Position numbers and translations under genes: made by a program. Of a DNA stretch of 64,000 bases, positions 10,301 to 17,365 are shown one piece after another. Source of the DNA: Pseudobutyrivibrio sp. YE44. GTDB taxonomy: Bacteria; Bacillota; Clostridia; Lachnospirales; Lachnospiraceae. A model generated the notes under the pieces. It was not told where the DNA came from and did not search any database. It saw only the letters and a list, made by a program, of their open reading frames with translations. The DNA lies in the NCBI RefSeq assembly GCF_900104335.1, contig NZ_FMXT01000001.1, positions 248,001 to 312,000 of the forward strand, in the 5' to 3' direction. Position 1 is the first letter of the stretch. The number at the start of each line of letters is the position of its first letter.

Positions 10301-11477
10301 ATTTAATAGAGATTATTATTTTTCTAGAAGTGAATTACGTGAAAGTACAATAGTATATACTTTGGATGGCATAGAAAATGAAATTGCTAATTATTCTGGG
10401 GATGAAAGTGTTGAATTACCATATGCTGACGGAAACCTAATCGTATATCTGCCAATAGTTAGAATTGAATCACTTGATGGAAGTCGCTGGAAAAATAGAA
10501 ATTACTATGCTAACGAAATAGATAAAAATTATTGTTTAAGGGTTATAAAACCCTCGAATATATCTATAAACATTCTTTTAGGAAATGATTTCGTTAATGC
10601 TGATGAAGATGGACTTTTTTACTTGGGAGAGGCAATTAATACAATAACTGACAAGAAGGAAGTTTGTATATCTTTGGTAATTTCAAATAATGAGCAGGAA
10701 AAGCAGCGTTATGAGCTCGGAAAAGTGGAATATAAAGAAGCGTTTATTTCCGCACCAAAGCTTGAATATACCAATAAAAGTTTAATATGGGACTGCGGTT
10801 TTGGGTTCATTGGTGAACAGTACACAACAACGTTAATAGATGTGTATAATATTGAAAAAGAAAAAGTATTCACGTGTGAAATGGACATTCATAATAGAAT
10901 CATTAAGAGGGATGTTGACTTTGAAGATGGTGAATATACCTATGAAATATATCGAATAGCTCCACAAATGTTACAGCATCAGATTTTGGCAGAAGGGAAA
11001 TTTGTTGCAGGTGATGTAGATAAAATTCGTTTCAAAGGGTATCAAATAGAGATTGATCAAATAGTTTTTGATAATGCAATAGAATCTGGTGTTAAGAATA
11101 TAATGAAGGCATATATAGATTGTATTGAATATGATAGTGAATTATCAAAAACAGAGTGTTCTGAAGGCATATGCCCAAGATATACTGGAATAATGTATTT
11201 TATTAATCCAGAAGGAAAACGTCATGATTATGCTTTTGAGAAAGAAATCCGAAGTGAAAAGGATATACGATTAAAGACTAATCCAGTTCATATTACGTAT
11301 ATTAATGATGGAGTAATGTTAATTACAGATTGTGATGATGATGCGTTAATGTATCGTTATTATGTTGACCGAATTACGCAAAGAAGAATATATCATATTA
11401 CTGATCATGAGATGAACGATTGGGAAAAAGATAGATACGATTCAGTCGATCTCGTGAGGTACAAACGTTTTCGCTAG
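7350..11477 (+). CDS. Unrecognised 1375-aa protein with HhH and HTH N-terminus
   Basis: The largest gene of the defence-type operon, starting 2 nt after the NERD-helicase stop; an alternative start is the ATG at 7362. Residues ~22-60 (AKRHGISNLYELLES...FRNAGIKCLEEL) resemble the helix-hairpin-helix of the RNA polymerase alpha C-terminal domain. Residues ~108-145 (DYGFKISQICKWYGITRQAADMRF) look like a helix-turn-helix. An acidic stretch lies near 415-435. The last ~650 residues are rich in short beta-strand patterns with no motif I recognise. No signal peptide or membrane segment is seen. Its place in the operon suggests a sensor or scaffold acting with the helicases, but no function can be assigned. 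A strong terminator follows. Confidence 0.75.
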   Translation: MGRLMLINEERFKTVDLEQIYISARLYNIAKRHGISNLYELLESYYSGEFATFRNAGIKCLEELEGLSINDIPLEFNIAANDDNEDVIESNCEVVIERKLTKEIDYVVVNKLIEDYGFKISQICKWYGITRQAADMRFKHSQRKQAKLKYTWEGFECSPSEEAVFQEMINRGIAELTQDEILYEYYSNLNGDMCFIVVSPEFIKSFFLQDMPESIRELVAIKRIAFFSYEELNIVNSSTYVMRLKEKYLIPCDKGKFVSFARKRKLSPEEYSLFIAGCKLGTDRGVTDDKIIAFFEENMNSEGKVHIKADPKNQWIKSYASRNGFGINEFISFYGYESALSNDLLTAEGARQRHMQAIQKYIVHDDTVYIPCTSDFYRVLNAYSSRKKMTISDYVEELGFKRISSMYAINEDDEYFDESIYDDDESDMQIHDAKDDFIERIFAENPLLGNYIFSEKNLAVLNNKAKNIIDKIICSRRTEITERDKQILALSVINYAKKWDTDKGPFTSYIIKQYGYRSEDRVYYPIIGEVFSAISDSNRWCFSQHGKNQYKSTIMIHAMGSMRSWMTLCDFLSDFYQNNLGCNYDEDDPYILRMVLYLRNLFYKLESEENDNYVEFTVGKKPYSFQEGIRKLVVYRPNYASEVFSRMICRIDESMSAEPGKAKTYEDVLVDIWLKNKKDYYSNLRSTNTQISSRKRSIAYTYSNIRPEYVLLNSRLYIELPDIRVENELDDNCTVCLENSKGIIIFERNVDFYGNELGRTIKGFSYDLSDYLASEGSNYLDPRIIIRQAESVIYDSGSKLRRKTICFCENNECAWSSINAGKYTIVANKGAEIAGDNIYITSEKTIGKYRITDVELDDNYVLTADNVLVSYDKKVRQKIQLLLNEYECSMKYYSEGQEYIVCNSKENIGIRLDSNDTEQKYLIILNDDRVLLSDLSYEDDGKIRTYKLPSNLIVFKNRLQIIDMSSNKILFDKWFAYVSSFICSFNRDYYFSRSELRESTIVYTLDGIENEIANYSGDESVELPYADGNLIVYLPIVRIESLDGSRWKNRNYYANEIDKNYCLRVIKPSNISINILLGNDFVNADEDGLFYLGEAINTITDKKEVCISLVISNNEQEKQRYELGKVEYKEAFISAPKLEYTNKSLIWDCGFGFIGEQYTTTLIDVYNIEKEKVFTCEMDIHNRIIKRDVDFEDGEYTYEIYRIAPQMLQHQILAEGKFVAGDVDKIRFKGYQIEIDQIVFDNAIESGVKNIMKAYIDCIEYDSELSKTECSEGICPRYTGIMYFINPEGKRHDYAFEKEIRSEKDIRLKTNPVHITYINDGVMLITDCDDDALMYRYYVDRITQRRIYHITDHEMNDWEKDRYDSVDLVRYKRFR

Positions 11478-11485
11478 ATTTGTTA

Positions 11486-11514
11486 AGCACCACTTTAAGA
11501 GTGGTGCTTTTTTT
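11486..11514 (+). terminator. Rho-independent terminator after the defence-type operon
   Basis: A perfect 9-bp stem (AGCACCACT / AGTGGTGCT, 5-nt loop) is followed by seven T. It starts 9 nt after the 1375-aa gene and closes the run of genes from 1 to 11477. Confidence 0.9.
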
Positions 11515-11522
11515 GCCGTAAA

Positions 11523-11547
11523 TTAGTCACAAAGATTTGATATTATA
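11523..11547 (+). promoter_or_regulatory. AGTCAC-N10-TATTAT promoter-like box
   Basis: AGTCAC at 11525-11530 is followed after exactly 10 nt by TATTATA at 11541-11547. The same arrangement occurs upstream of 30338, 32564 and 43933, and with 9-nt spacing upstream of 32915. In this copy the upstream ACGAT element is poorly kept. It probably drives the Sel1-like gene and those following it. Confidence 0.45.
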
Positions 11548-11615
11548 AGTAACAATAAGGTGACGGCTTGAAATGGAGAAGAGTTTTGATAATGATTTAG
11601 CACAATTGTTTGATA

Positions 11616-12275
11616 ATGGTTGAAATATTTGATATGGATGATATAGAAAAGATGAATACGCAAGTTGAGAATATAGATAATAAGATTCGAGAGCTAAATA
11701 TGCAAAAAGAGCTTATTTTATCTTCTATTAGTATTAAGCAAGATGATAATGCGTCGTTTATTGAACATTTAGCAAAAGCAGTTGACTATGGATATTTAGG
11801 TGATTATGGATTTATAGGACCTGCATATGGCGGGGGATTATACGGATTAAGTGTTGATATTGACAAGGCAAAGCATTATCTTGAGAAGTTTTATTATGAT
11901 TACAAATTAAGCAGATTGGAGAAAGTATCAGCTGATAGTATTATAGTTGCTTTATATAATCTTGCTGCAACAGAGGTTTATATATGTGATAGGGACGAAC
12001 TTATGTATACCCCAGAAATTACAGGAAAAATGGTAGCTATTTATAAGGAAATAGTGAATATTGCTGAGATTGTTGAGAAACCTCTGGAAGAATCGGCGTT
12101 ATTAGATTTATTTAATGTAGGGGTTATACTTTATTCTGGAAAATTTGGAAATACTAAGGAAGAGACTATTTTTTTTGCATCTGATATTGAAACCGGTTTG
12201 AAAGGGATAAAAAAAGCAGCCCAAATGGGATCCAAAGAGGCAATGGATTTTATAAAGGCTGAAGAACTTGAGTAG
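11616..12275 (+). CDS. Small Sel1-like repeat-type protein, function unknown
   Basis: About 219 residues. The ATG at 11616 is chosen; a TTG two codons earlier is possible. The N-terminal ~30 residues form a charged coiled coil (DDIEKMNTQVENIDNKIREL). A helical region follows with A-x-x-x-G-x-x-x-A patterns such as DIDKAKHYLEKFY and GLKGIKKAAQMGSKEAMDF, reminiscent of Sel1/TPR helical repeats used for protein contacts. A 16-codon reading frame (11573-11623) with a better ribosome site (AAGGTGA) overlaps the start, so translation may be coupled to a leader peptide. The stop is 19 nt before the next start. No function is known. Confidence 0.65.
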   Translation: MVEIFDMDDIEKMNTQVENIDNKIRELNMQKELILSSISIKQDDNASFIEHLAKAVDYGYLGDYGFIGPAYGGGLYGLSVDIDKAKHYLEKFYYDYKLSRLEKVSADSIIVALYNLAATEVYICDRDELMYTPEITGKMVAIYKEIVNIAEIVEKPLEESALLDLFNVGVILYSGKFGNTKEETIFFASDIETGLKGIKKAAQMGSKEAMDFIKAEELE

Positions 12276-12294
12276 TATTTTATGGAGGGCGATT

Positions 12295-14391
12295 ATGGGA
12301 TTATTTGATAGACCAGTTAGAGGTGGGTCAGATAGAATGTTTGATTATAACCGTGATGGTGTTTTAGATCCTAATGAACTTGACGCTCAGGAGTGTTTTC
12401 TTCATGACGTAGATACTTTTGATGAAATAATAAAGCGAGATCGTGGTTATGATGATGAAGATTTCGATGAAGACTTCGATGAAGATTTTGACGAAGATTA
12501 TGATGAAGATGAATGGGAAGAAGATGATGAAGATGATGAAGATGATGAAGATGAAGCTTATGACGATGATGAAATAGATGAAGAAGATGATGATGAATAT
12601 TTAGAAGAGGATAGTTCTGCTTATAAAGATAAAATTGTAGGCAATGATATAGTAAAGTGCGGTAGATACTATGTTGACGAAAGTAAACTTGAAAAGGAGT
12701 ACTATCCTGATGGATATTATGTAAACAAAGAAAAAAAGATAATTCCACGTCCAATGAACTGGCATTTTTTCTATGATCATTTTACCAATTTGGATGAAGA
12801 TACATATATAAGATATGCGCATGAGATGGTTAGGTTTGAGCATCCAGATGAAATAGTAGAGTTTGCAGGTATTAGTTGGTATAAAGAAGCAGGAAAAATA
12901 ATTTTAGAAAAAGCCTCAGCTGCTGGAATTGTTTTTTCATTGAAGCAAATTGCGGATATATCAGGCATCTACGGTGATGAATTAACGATGTCATTGATTT
13001 TTAAGACTATTGCTCATGGAGGAGAGCTTTCTTTTAAAGATATTGAATATGTATATGGTGAAATATCAGAAGAAGCTGTAAACAAGATAGTAAAAGAGTG
13101 GATGAAAAGTAAACTTCCTTTAACGAAAGATGATTTATATTCGTTGGAGGGAGAGGTTTCAGATTCAGTTTTTGAACAAGTATGTAGATATGCACTTAAT
13201 AATAATTTGGATTTTGATTCAAAGGATTTGATGGAATATATGTCATATCTTTCTGAGCCAGTGATATCAGATTATGTAAAGGCTTTATTAGATAAAGGAT
13301 ATATCTTTACAAAAGATGAATTATTTGATTTAGATGGATACATAAATGATAAGATTCTGTCGAGAGTCTTAAAAGCATACTTGGATTCGGGAAAGACATT
13401 AACTATAAGCGAAATTAATGATTTGGATGGGTCTGTTTCCAAATCTATTTTGTCTGAGGCTGTAAGACGCTGTAATGATATTTTTTCCCTTTCGGATTTC
13501 AATGATTTGGATGGCTCTGTTTCTCGAGCAGCATTGCTTGATGTAGCAAAGCGTCAAGGTGGGCAAATTAAGTATGATGAATATGAAGGTTTTTATTCTA
13601 TAGCTGAAAGTGAGAAAAAAAATAAAAAAATTGTTGCAGATAATTATAGTTCTAAAAGTATTGCTCCTAAGAATTTGAGTTCAAAAAAAGCAGGTGATGC
13701 ATTCAGGATGGCTAATGACTATTTAAATGCATCTTCTTTTTCTCGTAAGACTTTGATAGAACAACTTCAATATGAAGGCTTTTCAAAAAAGATTGCAACA
13801 GAAGCGGTAGATTTATGTAATGTTGATTGGAGCGTTCAGGTATTAAGAAAGGCTAAAGAATATTTGAATTCATCTGCTTTTTCCCCAAAAAAGTTAGTTG
13901 AACAACTTGAATATGAAGGATTTAGTAAAAGTGAAGCAGAAAATGCTGTAGCGGCATGTCATATAAATATATCGGAGCAGGCATATAAAAAGGCAAAAGA
14001 GTATTTAGTTTCACAAGCATTTTCATTTGATGGGTTGGTGCATCAATTAGAATATGAGGGATTCACGCATGATAAGGCAGTTAAGGCTGTAAAAAAAGTT
14101 AATCCTAATTGGACAGAAATGGCTTTACAAAAGGCAAAAGGGTATGTTCATTCGCAAGCTTTTTCTTATAAAGGATTAATTAGGCAACTAGAATATGAAA
14201 AATTTTCTCCTGAAGATGTAAAATATGCAGTTAATAATTGTGGAGCGGATTGGAAAGAAGCTGCCTTAACTAAGGCTAAAAATTATATGAAGCTGTTTAG
14301 TTTTTCAAAAGATAAATTAACACAGCAACTTGAGCATGATGGATATAAGAAAACTGAAATAAAATATGCAGTTGATAAAATTAGTTTTTAA
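12295..14391 (+). CDS. EF-hand/acidic protein with five Ltp-type repeats
   Basis: 698 residues. The start is at 12295, preceded by GGAGG with 6-nt spacing. Near residue 16 is one EF-hand calcium loop, DYNRDGVLDPNEL. Residues ~45-105 are almost only Asp and Glu. A helical array follows at ~220-430 with ~33-residue repeats marked by DLDGSVS / DLDGYIN. The C-terminus (~465-698) has five ~45-residue repeats of the pattern A-K-x-Y-L-x-x-x-A-F-S-x-x-x-L-x-x-Q-L-E-Y-E-G-F. This matches the helix-turn-helix repeats of Ltp (host cell surface-exposed lipoprotein), the superinfection-exclusion protein of Streptococcus phage TP-J34. Unlike Ltp there is no signal peptide or lipobox. A shorter relative of its N-terminus lies at 43218. 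Function is inferred only from the repeats. Confidence 0.7.
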   Translation: MGLFDRPVRGGSDRMFDYNRDGVLDPNELDAQECFLHDVDTFDEIIKRDRGYDDEDFDEDFDEDFDEDYDEDEWEEDDEDDEDDEDEAYDDDEIDEEDDDEYLEEDSSAYKDKIVGNDIVKCGRYYVDESKLEKEYYPDGYYVNKEKKIIPRPMNWHFFYDHFTNLDEDTYIRYAHEMVRFEHPDEIVEFAGISWYKEAGKIILEKASAAGIVFSLKQIADISGIYGDELTMSLIFKTIAHGGELSFKDIEYVYGEISEEAVNKIVKEWMKSKLPLTKDDLYSLEGEVSDSVFEQVCRYALNNNLDFDSKDLMEYMSYLSEPVISDYVKALLDKGYIFTKDELFDLDGYINDKILSRVLKAYLDSGKTLTISEINDLDGSVSKSILSEAVRRCNDIFSLSDFNDLDGSVSRAALLDVAKRQGGQIKYDEYEGFYSIAESEKKNKKIVADNYSSKSIAPKNLSSKKAGDAFRMANDYLNASSFSRKTLIEQLQYEGFSKKIATEAVDLCNVDWSVQVLRKAKEYLNSSAFSPKKLVEQLEYEGFSKSEAENAVAACHINISEQAYKKAKEYLVSQAFSFDGLVHQLEYEGFTHDKAVKAVKKVNPNWTEMALQKAKGYVHSQAFSYKGLIRQLEYEKFSPEDVKYAVNNCGADWKEAALTKAKNYMKLFSFSKDKLTQQLEHDGYKKTEIKYAVDKISF

Positions 14392-14414
14392 ATATTTTTA
14401 GAGGTAGAAGCAAT

Positions 14415-14537
14415 ATGATAAGAATATTAAAAATAAAATTTTTTACGGTAAATATTAGATGTGGTTGGTGTGGTAAAGAAATACCTGTTGTGACAACAAG
14501 ACCCAATAAATGTCCCTATTGTGGAATGACATTATAA
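14415..14537 (+). CDS. 40-aa zinc-ribbon miniprotein
   Basis: A short gene with a GAGGT ribosome site 10 nt upstream. It encodes a basic N-terminus followed by two CxxC pairs (CGWCGKEIP ... CPYCGMTL), enough for one zinc ribbon. The next gene is a clear paralogue. Such minimal ribbons usually bind nucleic acid or a protein partner; none can be named. Confidence 0.6.
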   Translation: MIRILKIKFFTVNIRCGWCGKEIPVVTTRPNKCPYCGMTL

Positions 14538-14602
14538 AGAATATTTCTATGCAGATATTATTTTCACGTAAAAATGTTTTATATCAGAGTGGAGGTATGA
14601 AT

Positions 14603-14731
14603 ATGTTTAGAAAAATTATGTTTGCAAATGTGAATGGGGTTGTTACCAGTTTATGTGTTTGGTGTGGAAATCAAATTCCATGGGTCGGTGGAAAGCCCGC
14701 AAAATGTCCATTTTGTGGTAAACCAGTATAG
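14603..14731 (+). CDS. 42-aa zinc-ribbon miniprotein, paralogue of the preceding one
   Basis: The start at 14603 gives proper spacing to GGAGG; the ATG at 14597 is too close to it. It encodes two CxxC pairs (CVWCGNQIP ... CPFCGKPV). It aligns with the 14415 product across the whole ribbon (CxWCGxxIP...P.KCP.CG), so this is a tandem duplication that has since diverged. Confidence 0.6.
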   Translation: MFRKIMFANVNGVVTSLCVWCGNQIPWVGGKPAKCPFCGKPV

Positions 14732-14744
14732 GAAGGAAAAAAAT

Positions 14745-15017
14745 ATGGATGTAAATAAAGCATGGGATAATTTAATAAGACATGAAGGTGAAGTATTTCA
14801 TACGACCCGAGGATTAGATTTTACGTATACTGTTTTTGATAAGCCTGAGGGTTTTAAAACAAGTAGAACAGATTATTTATTATCTCGGAAGAATTTTGAA
14901 AAAGCCTATAGCCTTTTGCCTGCAAAGGATACTAAGTATTTAGGAGATAATGGAATTAGAGGACAATCTTATGTCTATGCATTGCTAACTGATAAAAGAA
15001 TTATCATGGAAAAATAG
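14745..15017 (+). CDS. Uncharacterised 90-aa protein
   Basis: The ATG at 14745 follows GGAAGG, 13 nt after the preceding zinc-ribbon stop. The product begins MDVNKAWDNLIRHEGEVFHT and ends near GIRGQSYVYALLTDKRIIM. It is a compact alpha/beta-looking sequence without signal peptide or membrane segment. I have the impression of a small conserved family common on mobile DNA, but I cannot name a domain. It sits in the same run of small genes as its neighbours. Confidence 0.6.
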   Translation: MDVNKAWDNLIRHEGEVFHTTRGLDFTYTVFDKPEGFKTSRTDYLLSRKNFEKAYSLLPAKDTKYLGDNGIRGQSYVYALLTDKRIIMEK

Positions 15018-15036
15018 TTTTGGCGAGGATATTGCT

Positions 15037-15150
15037 ATGTTTGGAATCGATTGGAATGTAGATGGCAATGTAGATATTATCGATGATATTATCACTTTAG
15101 GCTTGCTCACGGAGGATGAAGAAGAGGAATCTGAGGATGAAAAAAAATAG
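15037..15150 (+). CDS. 37-aa acidic EF-hand-like peptide
   Basis: A short frame with a GAGG site, encoding DWNVDGNVDIIDD, a calcium-loop-like pattern, followed by an acidic tail. It overlaps the start of the following lipoprotein gene by 14 nt in another frame, which would suit translational coupling. Short and therefore uncertain, but it is the third acidic calcium-loop sequence in this island type. Confidence 0.4.
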   Translation: MFGIDWNVDGNVDIIDDIITLGLLTEDEEEESEDEKK

Positions 15151-16036
15151 AGCACTGATAATTACGTTAACTAGTAGTCTGCTTATAGGTTGTGGGCAGA
15201 CTACTGTTAATTCTATTAATGATGTAAAAGAAGATTCTCAAACCACAGAAGATATAGTTAACAAAGAAGAACAAACTGATATTTATGAAGATTCAACTGA
15301 TGGGAAAAATCTAGATGATGTTTATCTTCAGTACAAAGATATTTTGTTTACTTTTATGGAATCTGGGATTTTACCTATGGATGACAGGGATATAGAAGCT
15401 CCAGCAGAGGAAATGAATACTGTGCTAAAATATTCTAGCTTTGCGGTTGCAGATATCGATAATGACGATATTGATGAACTAATTGTTTATTTTGATGATG
15501 CTTGTATGGCTGGAATGGTTGCGGTCATTTATGATTATTTAGACGGTCAGGCAAAATATAAGTTCATGGAATTTCCTAACCTTAGTATTTATGAGAATGG
15601 TACTATAGAAGCAGGTTGGTCACATAATCAAGGATATGCGGGGGCGTTTTGGCCATATAATTTATATTATTATAATTCAGATTCTGATGAATATATTGAA
15701 GTTGGCTCGGTCGATGCTTATGACAAAGATCTATATGAATGCAATAAGGAAGTACTTGATTCGAGTGGAAGTTCTTTCCCAGCAGAGGCAGATATAGATG
15801 GAAACGGTTTTGTTTATTATATTTATGAGAATGGGCTAGAAGATTATCAAAAGATAGCACCTGTAGATGATGATGTATATCAAGACTGGTTAAATCAATA
15901 TACAGATGGTTTAGATAAGATATCGCTTGATTTTTATAGAATAACCAATGATACTGTTGAAAGACTTGGTGATAAGGCTTATTTTGAATCATTAAAGAAG
16001 TCAGGTTCAGATCTTTATGTGGCACCATATTATTAA
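15137..16036 (+). CDS. Lipoprotein with VCBS/FG-GAP-like segment
   Basis: 299 residues from the ATG at 15137; an upstream in-frame ATG at 15116 lies directly on the ribosome site and is less likely. A lysine-containing N-terminus and hydrophobic stretch end in the lipobox LLIGC, so the product should be lipid-anchored outside the membrane. The linker is acidic. FAVADIDNDDIDELIVYF (~105-120) is the D-x-D-x-D-G/D-x-x-D-L calcium-binding pattern of FG-GAP/VCBS repeats. The ligand or role is unknown. It lies in the same run as the miniproteins. Confidence 0.65.
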   Translation: MKKNRALIITLTSSLLIGCGQTTVNSINDVKEDSQTTEDIVNKEEQTDIYEDSTDGKNLDDVYLQYKDILFTFMESGILPMDDRDIEAPAEEMNTVLKYSSFAVADIDNDDIDELIVYFDDACMAGMVAVIYDYLDGQAKYKFMEFPNLSIYENGTIEAGWSHNQGYAGAFWPYNLYYYNSDSDEYIEVGSVDAYDKDLYECNKEVLDSSGSSFPAEADIDGNGFVYYIYENGLEDYQKIAPVDDDVYQDWLNQYTDGLDKISLDFYRITNDTVERLGDKAYFESLKKSGSDLYVAPYY

Positions 16037-16058
16037 AAGAGTAAGGGGAGAATTTGGA

Positions 16059-16238
16059 ATGAATAAGAAAGACCAAATGACAGTAGAAAATTTTGTTAGC
16101 ACAGGTATGGACTTAGAGACTTTATATGCCTGTTTTCAGGATTTTTCAAAGGAAGAGATTGCTGAGGTGTATCACAATTATAAGGCTGCTCAGATTGAGA
16201 CAGAGAACGGTGACACATTAAGCGTTAATTGTTCTTGA
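16059..16238 (+). CDS. Small uncharacterised protein (59 aa)
   Basis: The ATG at 16059 follows GGGGAG with about 8-nt spacing. The product (MNKKDQMTVENFVSTGMDLE...) is helical with FSKEEIAEVYHNYK, resembling a short HTH or helical-hairpin protein. No family is recognised. The first ATG in this frame, at 16017, lies inside the preceding lipoprotein gene. Confidence 0.5.
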   Translation: MNKKDQMTVENFVSTGMDLETLYACFQDFSKEEIAEVYHNYKAAQIETENGDTLSVNCS

Positions 16239-16329
16239 AATCCACATAACTTGTGGGTTCAATCCACACTCTAGTTACTCATATTTCTAAGGTAGAATTG
16301 TTAAAATTTTATCTTAGGAGAGATTAAAA

Positions 16330-16653
16330 ATGGATGTAAAAACTCGGAGTAAGCAGATTGGCTCACGTTTAAAGGAAGTACAACAGTCATTAGGTTATTC
16401 AACAGATGATATGGCTGAAGTACTTGGTGTATCTATTGAGCAATATCGTAAGTATTGTAAGGGTGAGACCATTTTACCGCTTGATAGAATTTTAGATTTA
16501 TATGATAACAAGCACTTTGATATTGAGTATCTTTTGCTAGGTAAACAGATTGATAACACAGAGTTTTCAGTGGTTATCAGTTCTATGACAGAAAAGGAAA
16601 GGGCTAGATTTTTAAGTGATGCAATGGATTATGTAAAAGGAAAACTGATATAG
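16330..16653 (+). CDS. Cro/C1-type (XRE) transcriptional regulator
   Basis: 107 residues with an N-terminal helix-turn-helix: SRLKEVQQSLGYSTDDMAEVLGVSIEQYRKYCKGE at ~12-46. The C-terminus (~75-107) is helical and probably dimerises. It stands alone, followed by a terminator, and is typical of the control genes near the integration end of mobile elements. Its target operator was not identified. Confidence 0.75.
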   Translation: MDVKTRSKQIGSRLKEVQQSLGYSTDDMAEVLGVSIEQYRKYCKGETILPLDRILDLYDNKHFDIEYLLLGKQIDNTEFSVVISSMTEKERARFLSDAMDYVKGKLI

Positions 16654-16686
16654 ATATTTTAAATAAATATATTTCGGTAGTACTAA

Positions 16687-16717
16687 GATCAAGGTGAATT
16701 GCAACCTTGGTCTTTTT
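16687..16717 (+). terminator. Rho-independent terminator after the XRE gene
   Basis: A 9-bp stem (GATCAAGGT / ACCTTGGTC with one G-T pair) is followed by five T. Confidence 0.8.
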
Positions 16718-16773
16718 ATTATATATGGGAGAAACTGCGGGAACTGTTGTTATGAAAACGGAGGAAATGAGGA

Positions 16774-17316
16774 ATGATTAGAAGGTCTAAAGATGAACAG
16801 GGGATTGATATTATTTGTGAGGGAAACGGAATTGATCCAGACGTTGATTATGAGCTCACAATGATGATGTTTGAACATCACAGTAGAAGTGTCGTTGCTG
16901 GTAAGATGCTTTCCAGCATTGTTAAATTGGCTAATCCAGATAAAGTTAAACGCCAAATGCGTAAAGACTTTCTTTGGGTAGTTAATCAGCCAATATCTGA
17001 ATCAAAGGAAATACAAAGACGACTTTTATGGCAAGTATCTGAGTATGAATGGCTTATAGAGCCAAGAGATTATATTCTTGAAGGAATGAAGGATTATGGA
17101 AATTCTGGTCCTATTTATCACAAGATTATCACTGATTATTACCTCAGAAAGGACAGAAAGACAGTAGATCAGCTTGCCAAGGAACTAGGTTTTAGCAGAG
17201 CAAGCATAGAAAATAAAAAGAGAGAAGCTATTAAGCTATTTGGCATCATGATGTATCGATATGCTTATGAAAAGGAGCAGGAAGATGCCGAAAAAGAAAA
17301 TAATACTCATAATTAG
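16774..17316 (+). CDS. Sigma-70 region-4-like/ArpU-type HTH protein
   Basis: 180 residues. The C-terminal part has a helix-turn-helix of the sigma region 4 kind (KTVDQLAKELGFSRASIENKKREAIKLFG, ~128-156). The N-terminal part is helical with no known motif. Proteins of this shape are common regulators in Gram-positive prophages and conjugative elements. It lies alone between terminators at 16687 and 17324, directly ahead of the 11-bp repeat array, which could be its binding region or that of the next gene product. The specific target is unknown. Confidence 0.6.
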   Translation: MIRRSKDEQGIDIICEGNGIDPDVDYELTMMMFEHHSRSVVAGKMLSSIVKLANPDKVKRQMRKDFLWVVNQPISESKEIQRRLLWQVSEYEWLIEPRDYILEGMKDYGNSGPIYHKIITDYYLRKDRKTVDQLAKELGFSRASIENKKREAIKLFGIMMYRYAYEKEQEDAEKENNTHN

Positions 17317-17323
17317 TTCAATT

Positions 17324-17358
17324 ATGCCTACAGTTATTGTGACTGTGGGCATTTTTTT
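17324..17358 (+). terminator. Rho-independent terminator
   Basis: An 11-bp stem (ATGCCTACAGT / ACTGTGGGCAT) precedes seven T, 8 nt after the sigma-like gene stop. Confidence 0.85.
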
Positions 17359-17365
17359 ATGGATG

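Noticed and set aside
1-11477. Canonical DISARM (class 1 or 2)
   Set aside because: No DNA methyltransferase or phospholipase-D drmC is visible; only the DrmA/DrmB-like core is supported.
12371-12754. Minus-strand His/Leu-rich open frame
   Set aside because: It is the antisense of the Asp/Glu tract (GAT/GAA codons) of the gene at 12295; composition and lack of ribosome site show it is a shadow.
14634-14744. N-terminal extension of the 90-aa gene from 14634
   Set aside because: It would overlap the second zinc-ribbon gene completely; the ATG at 14745 has its own GGAAGG site.
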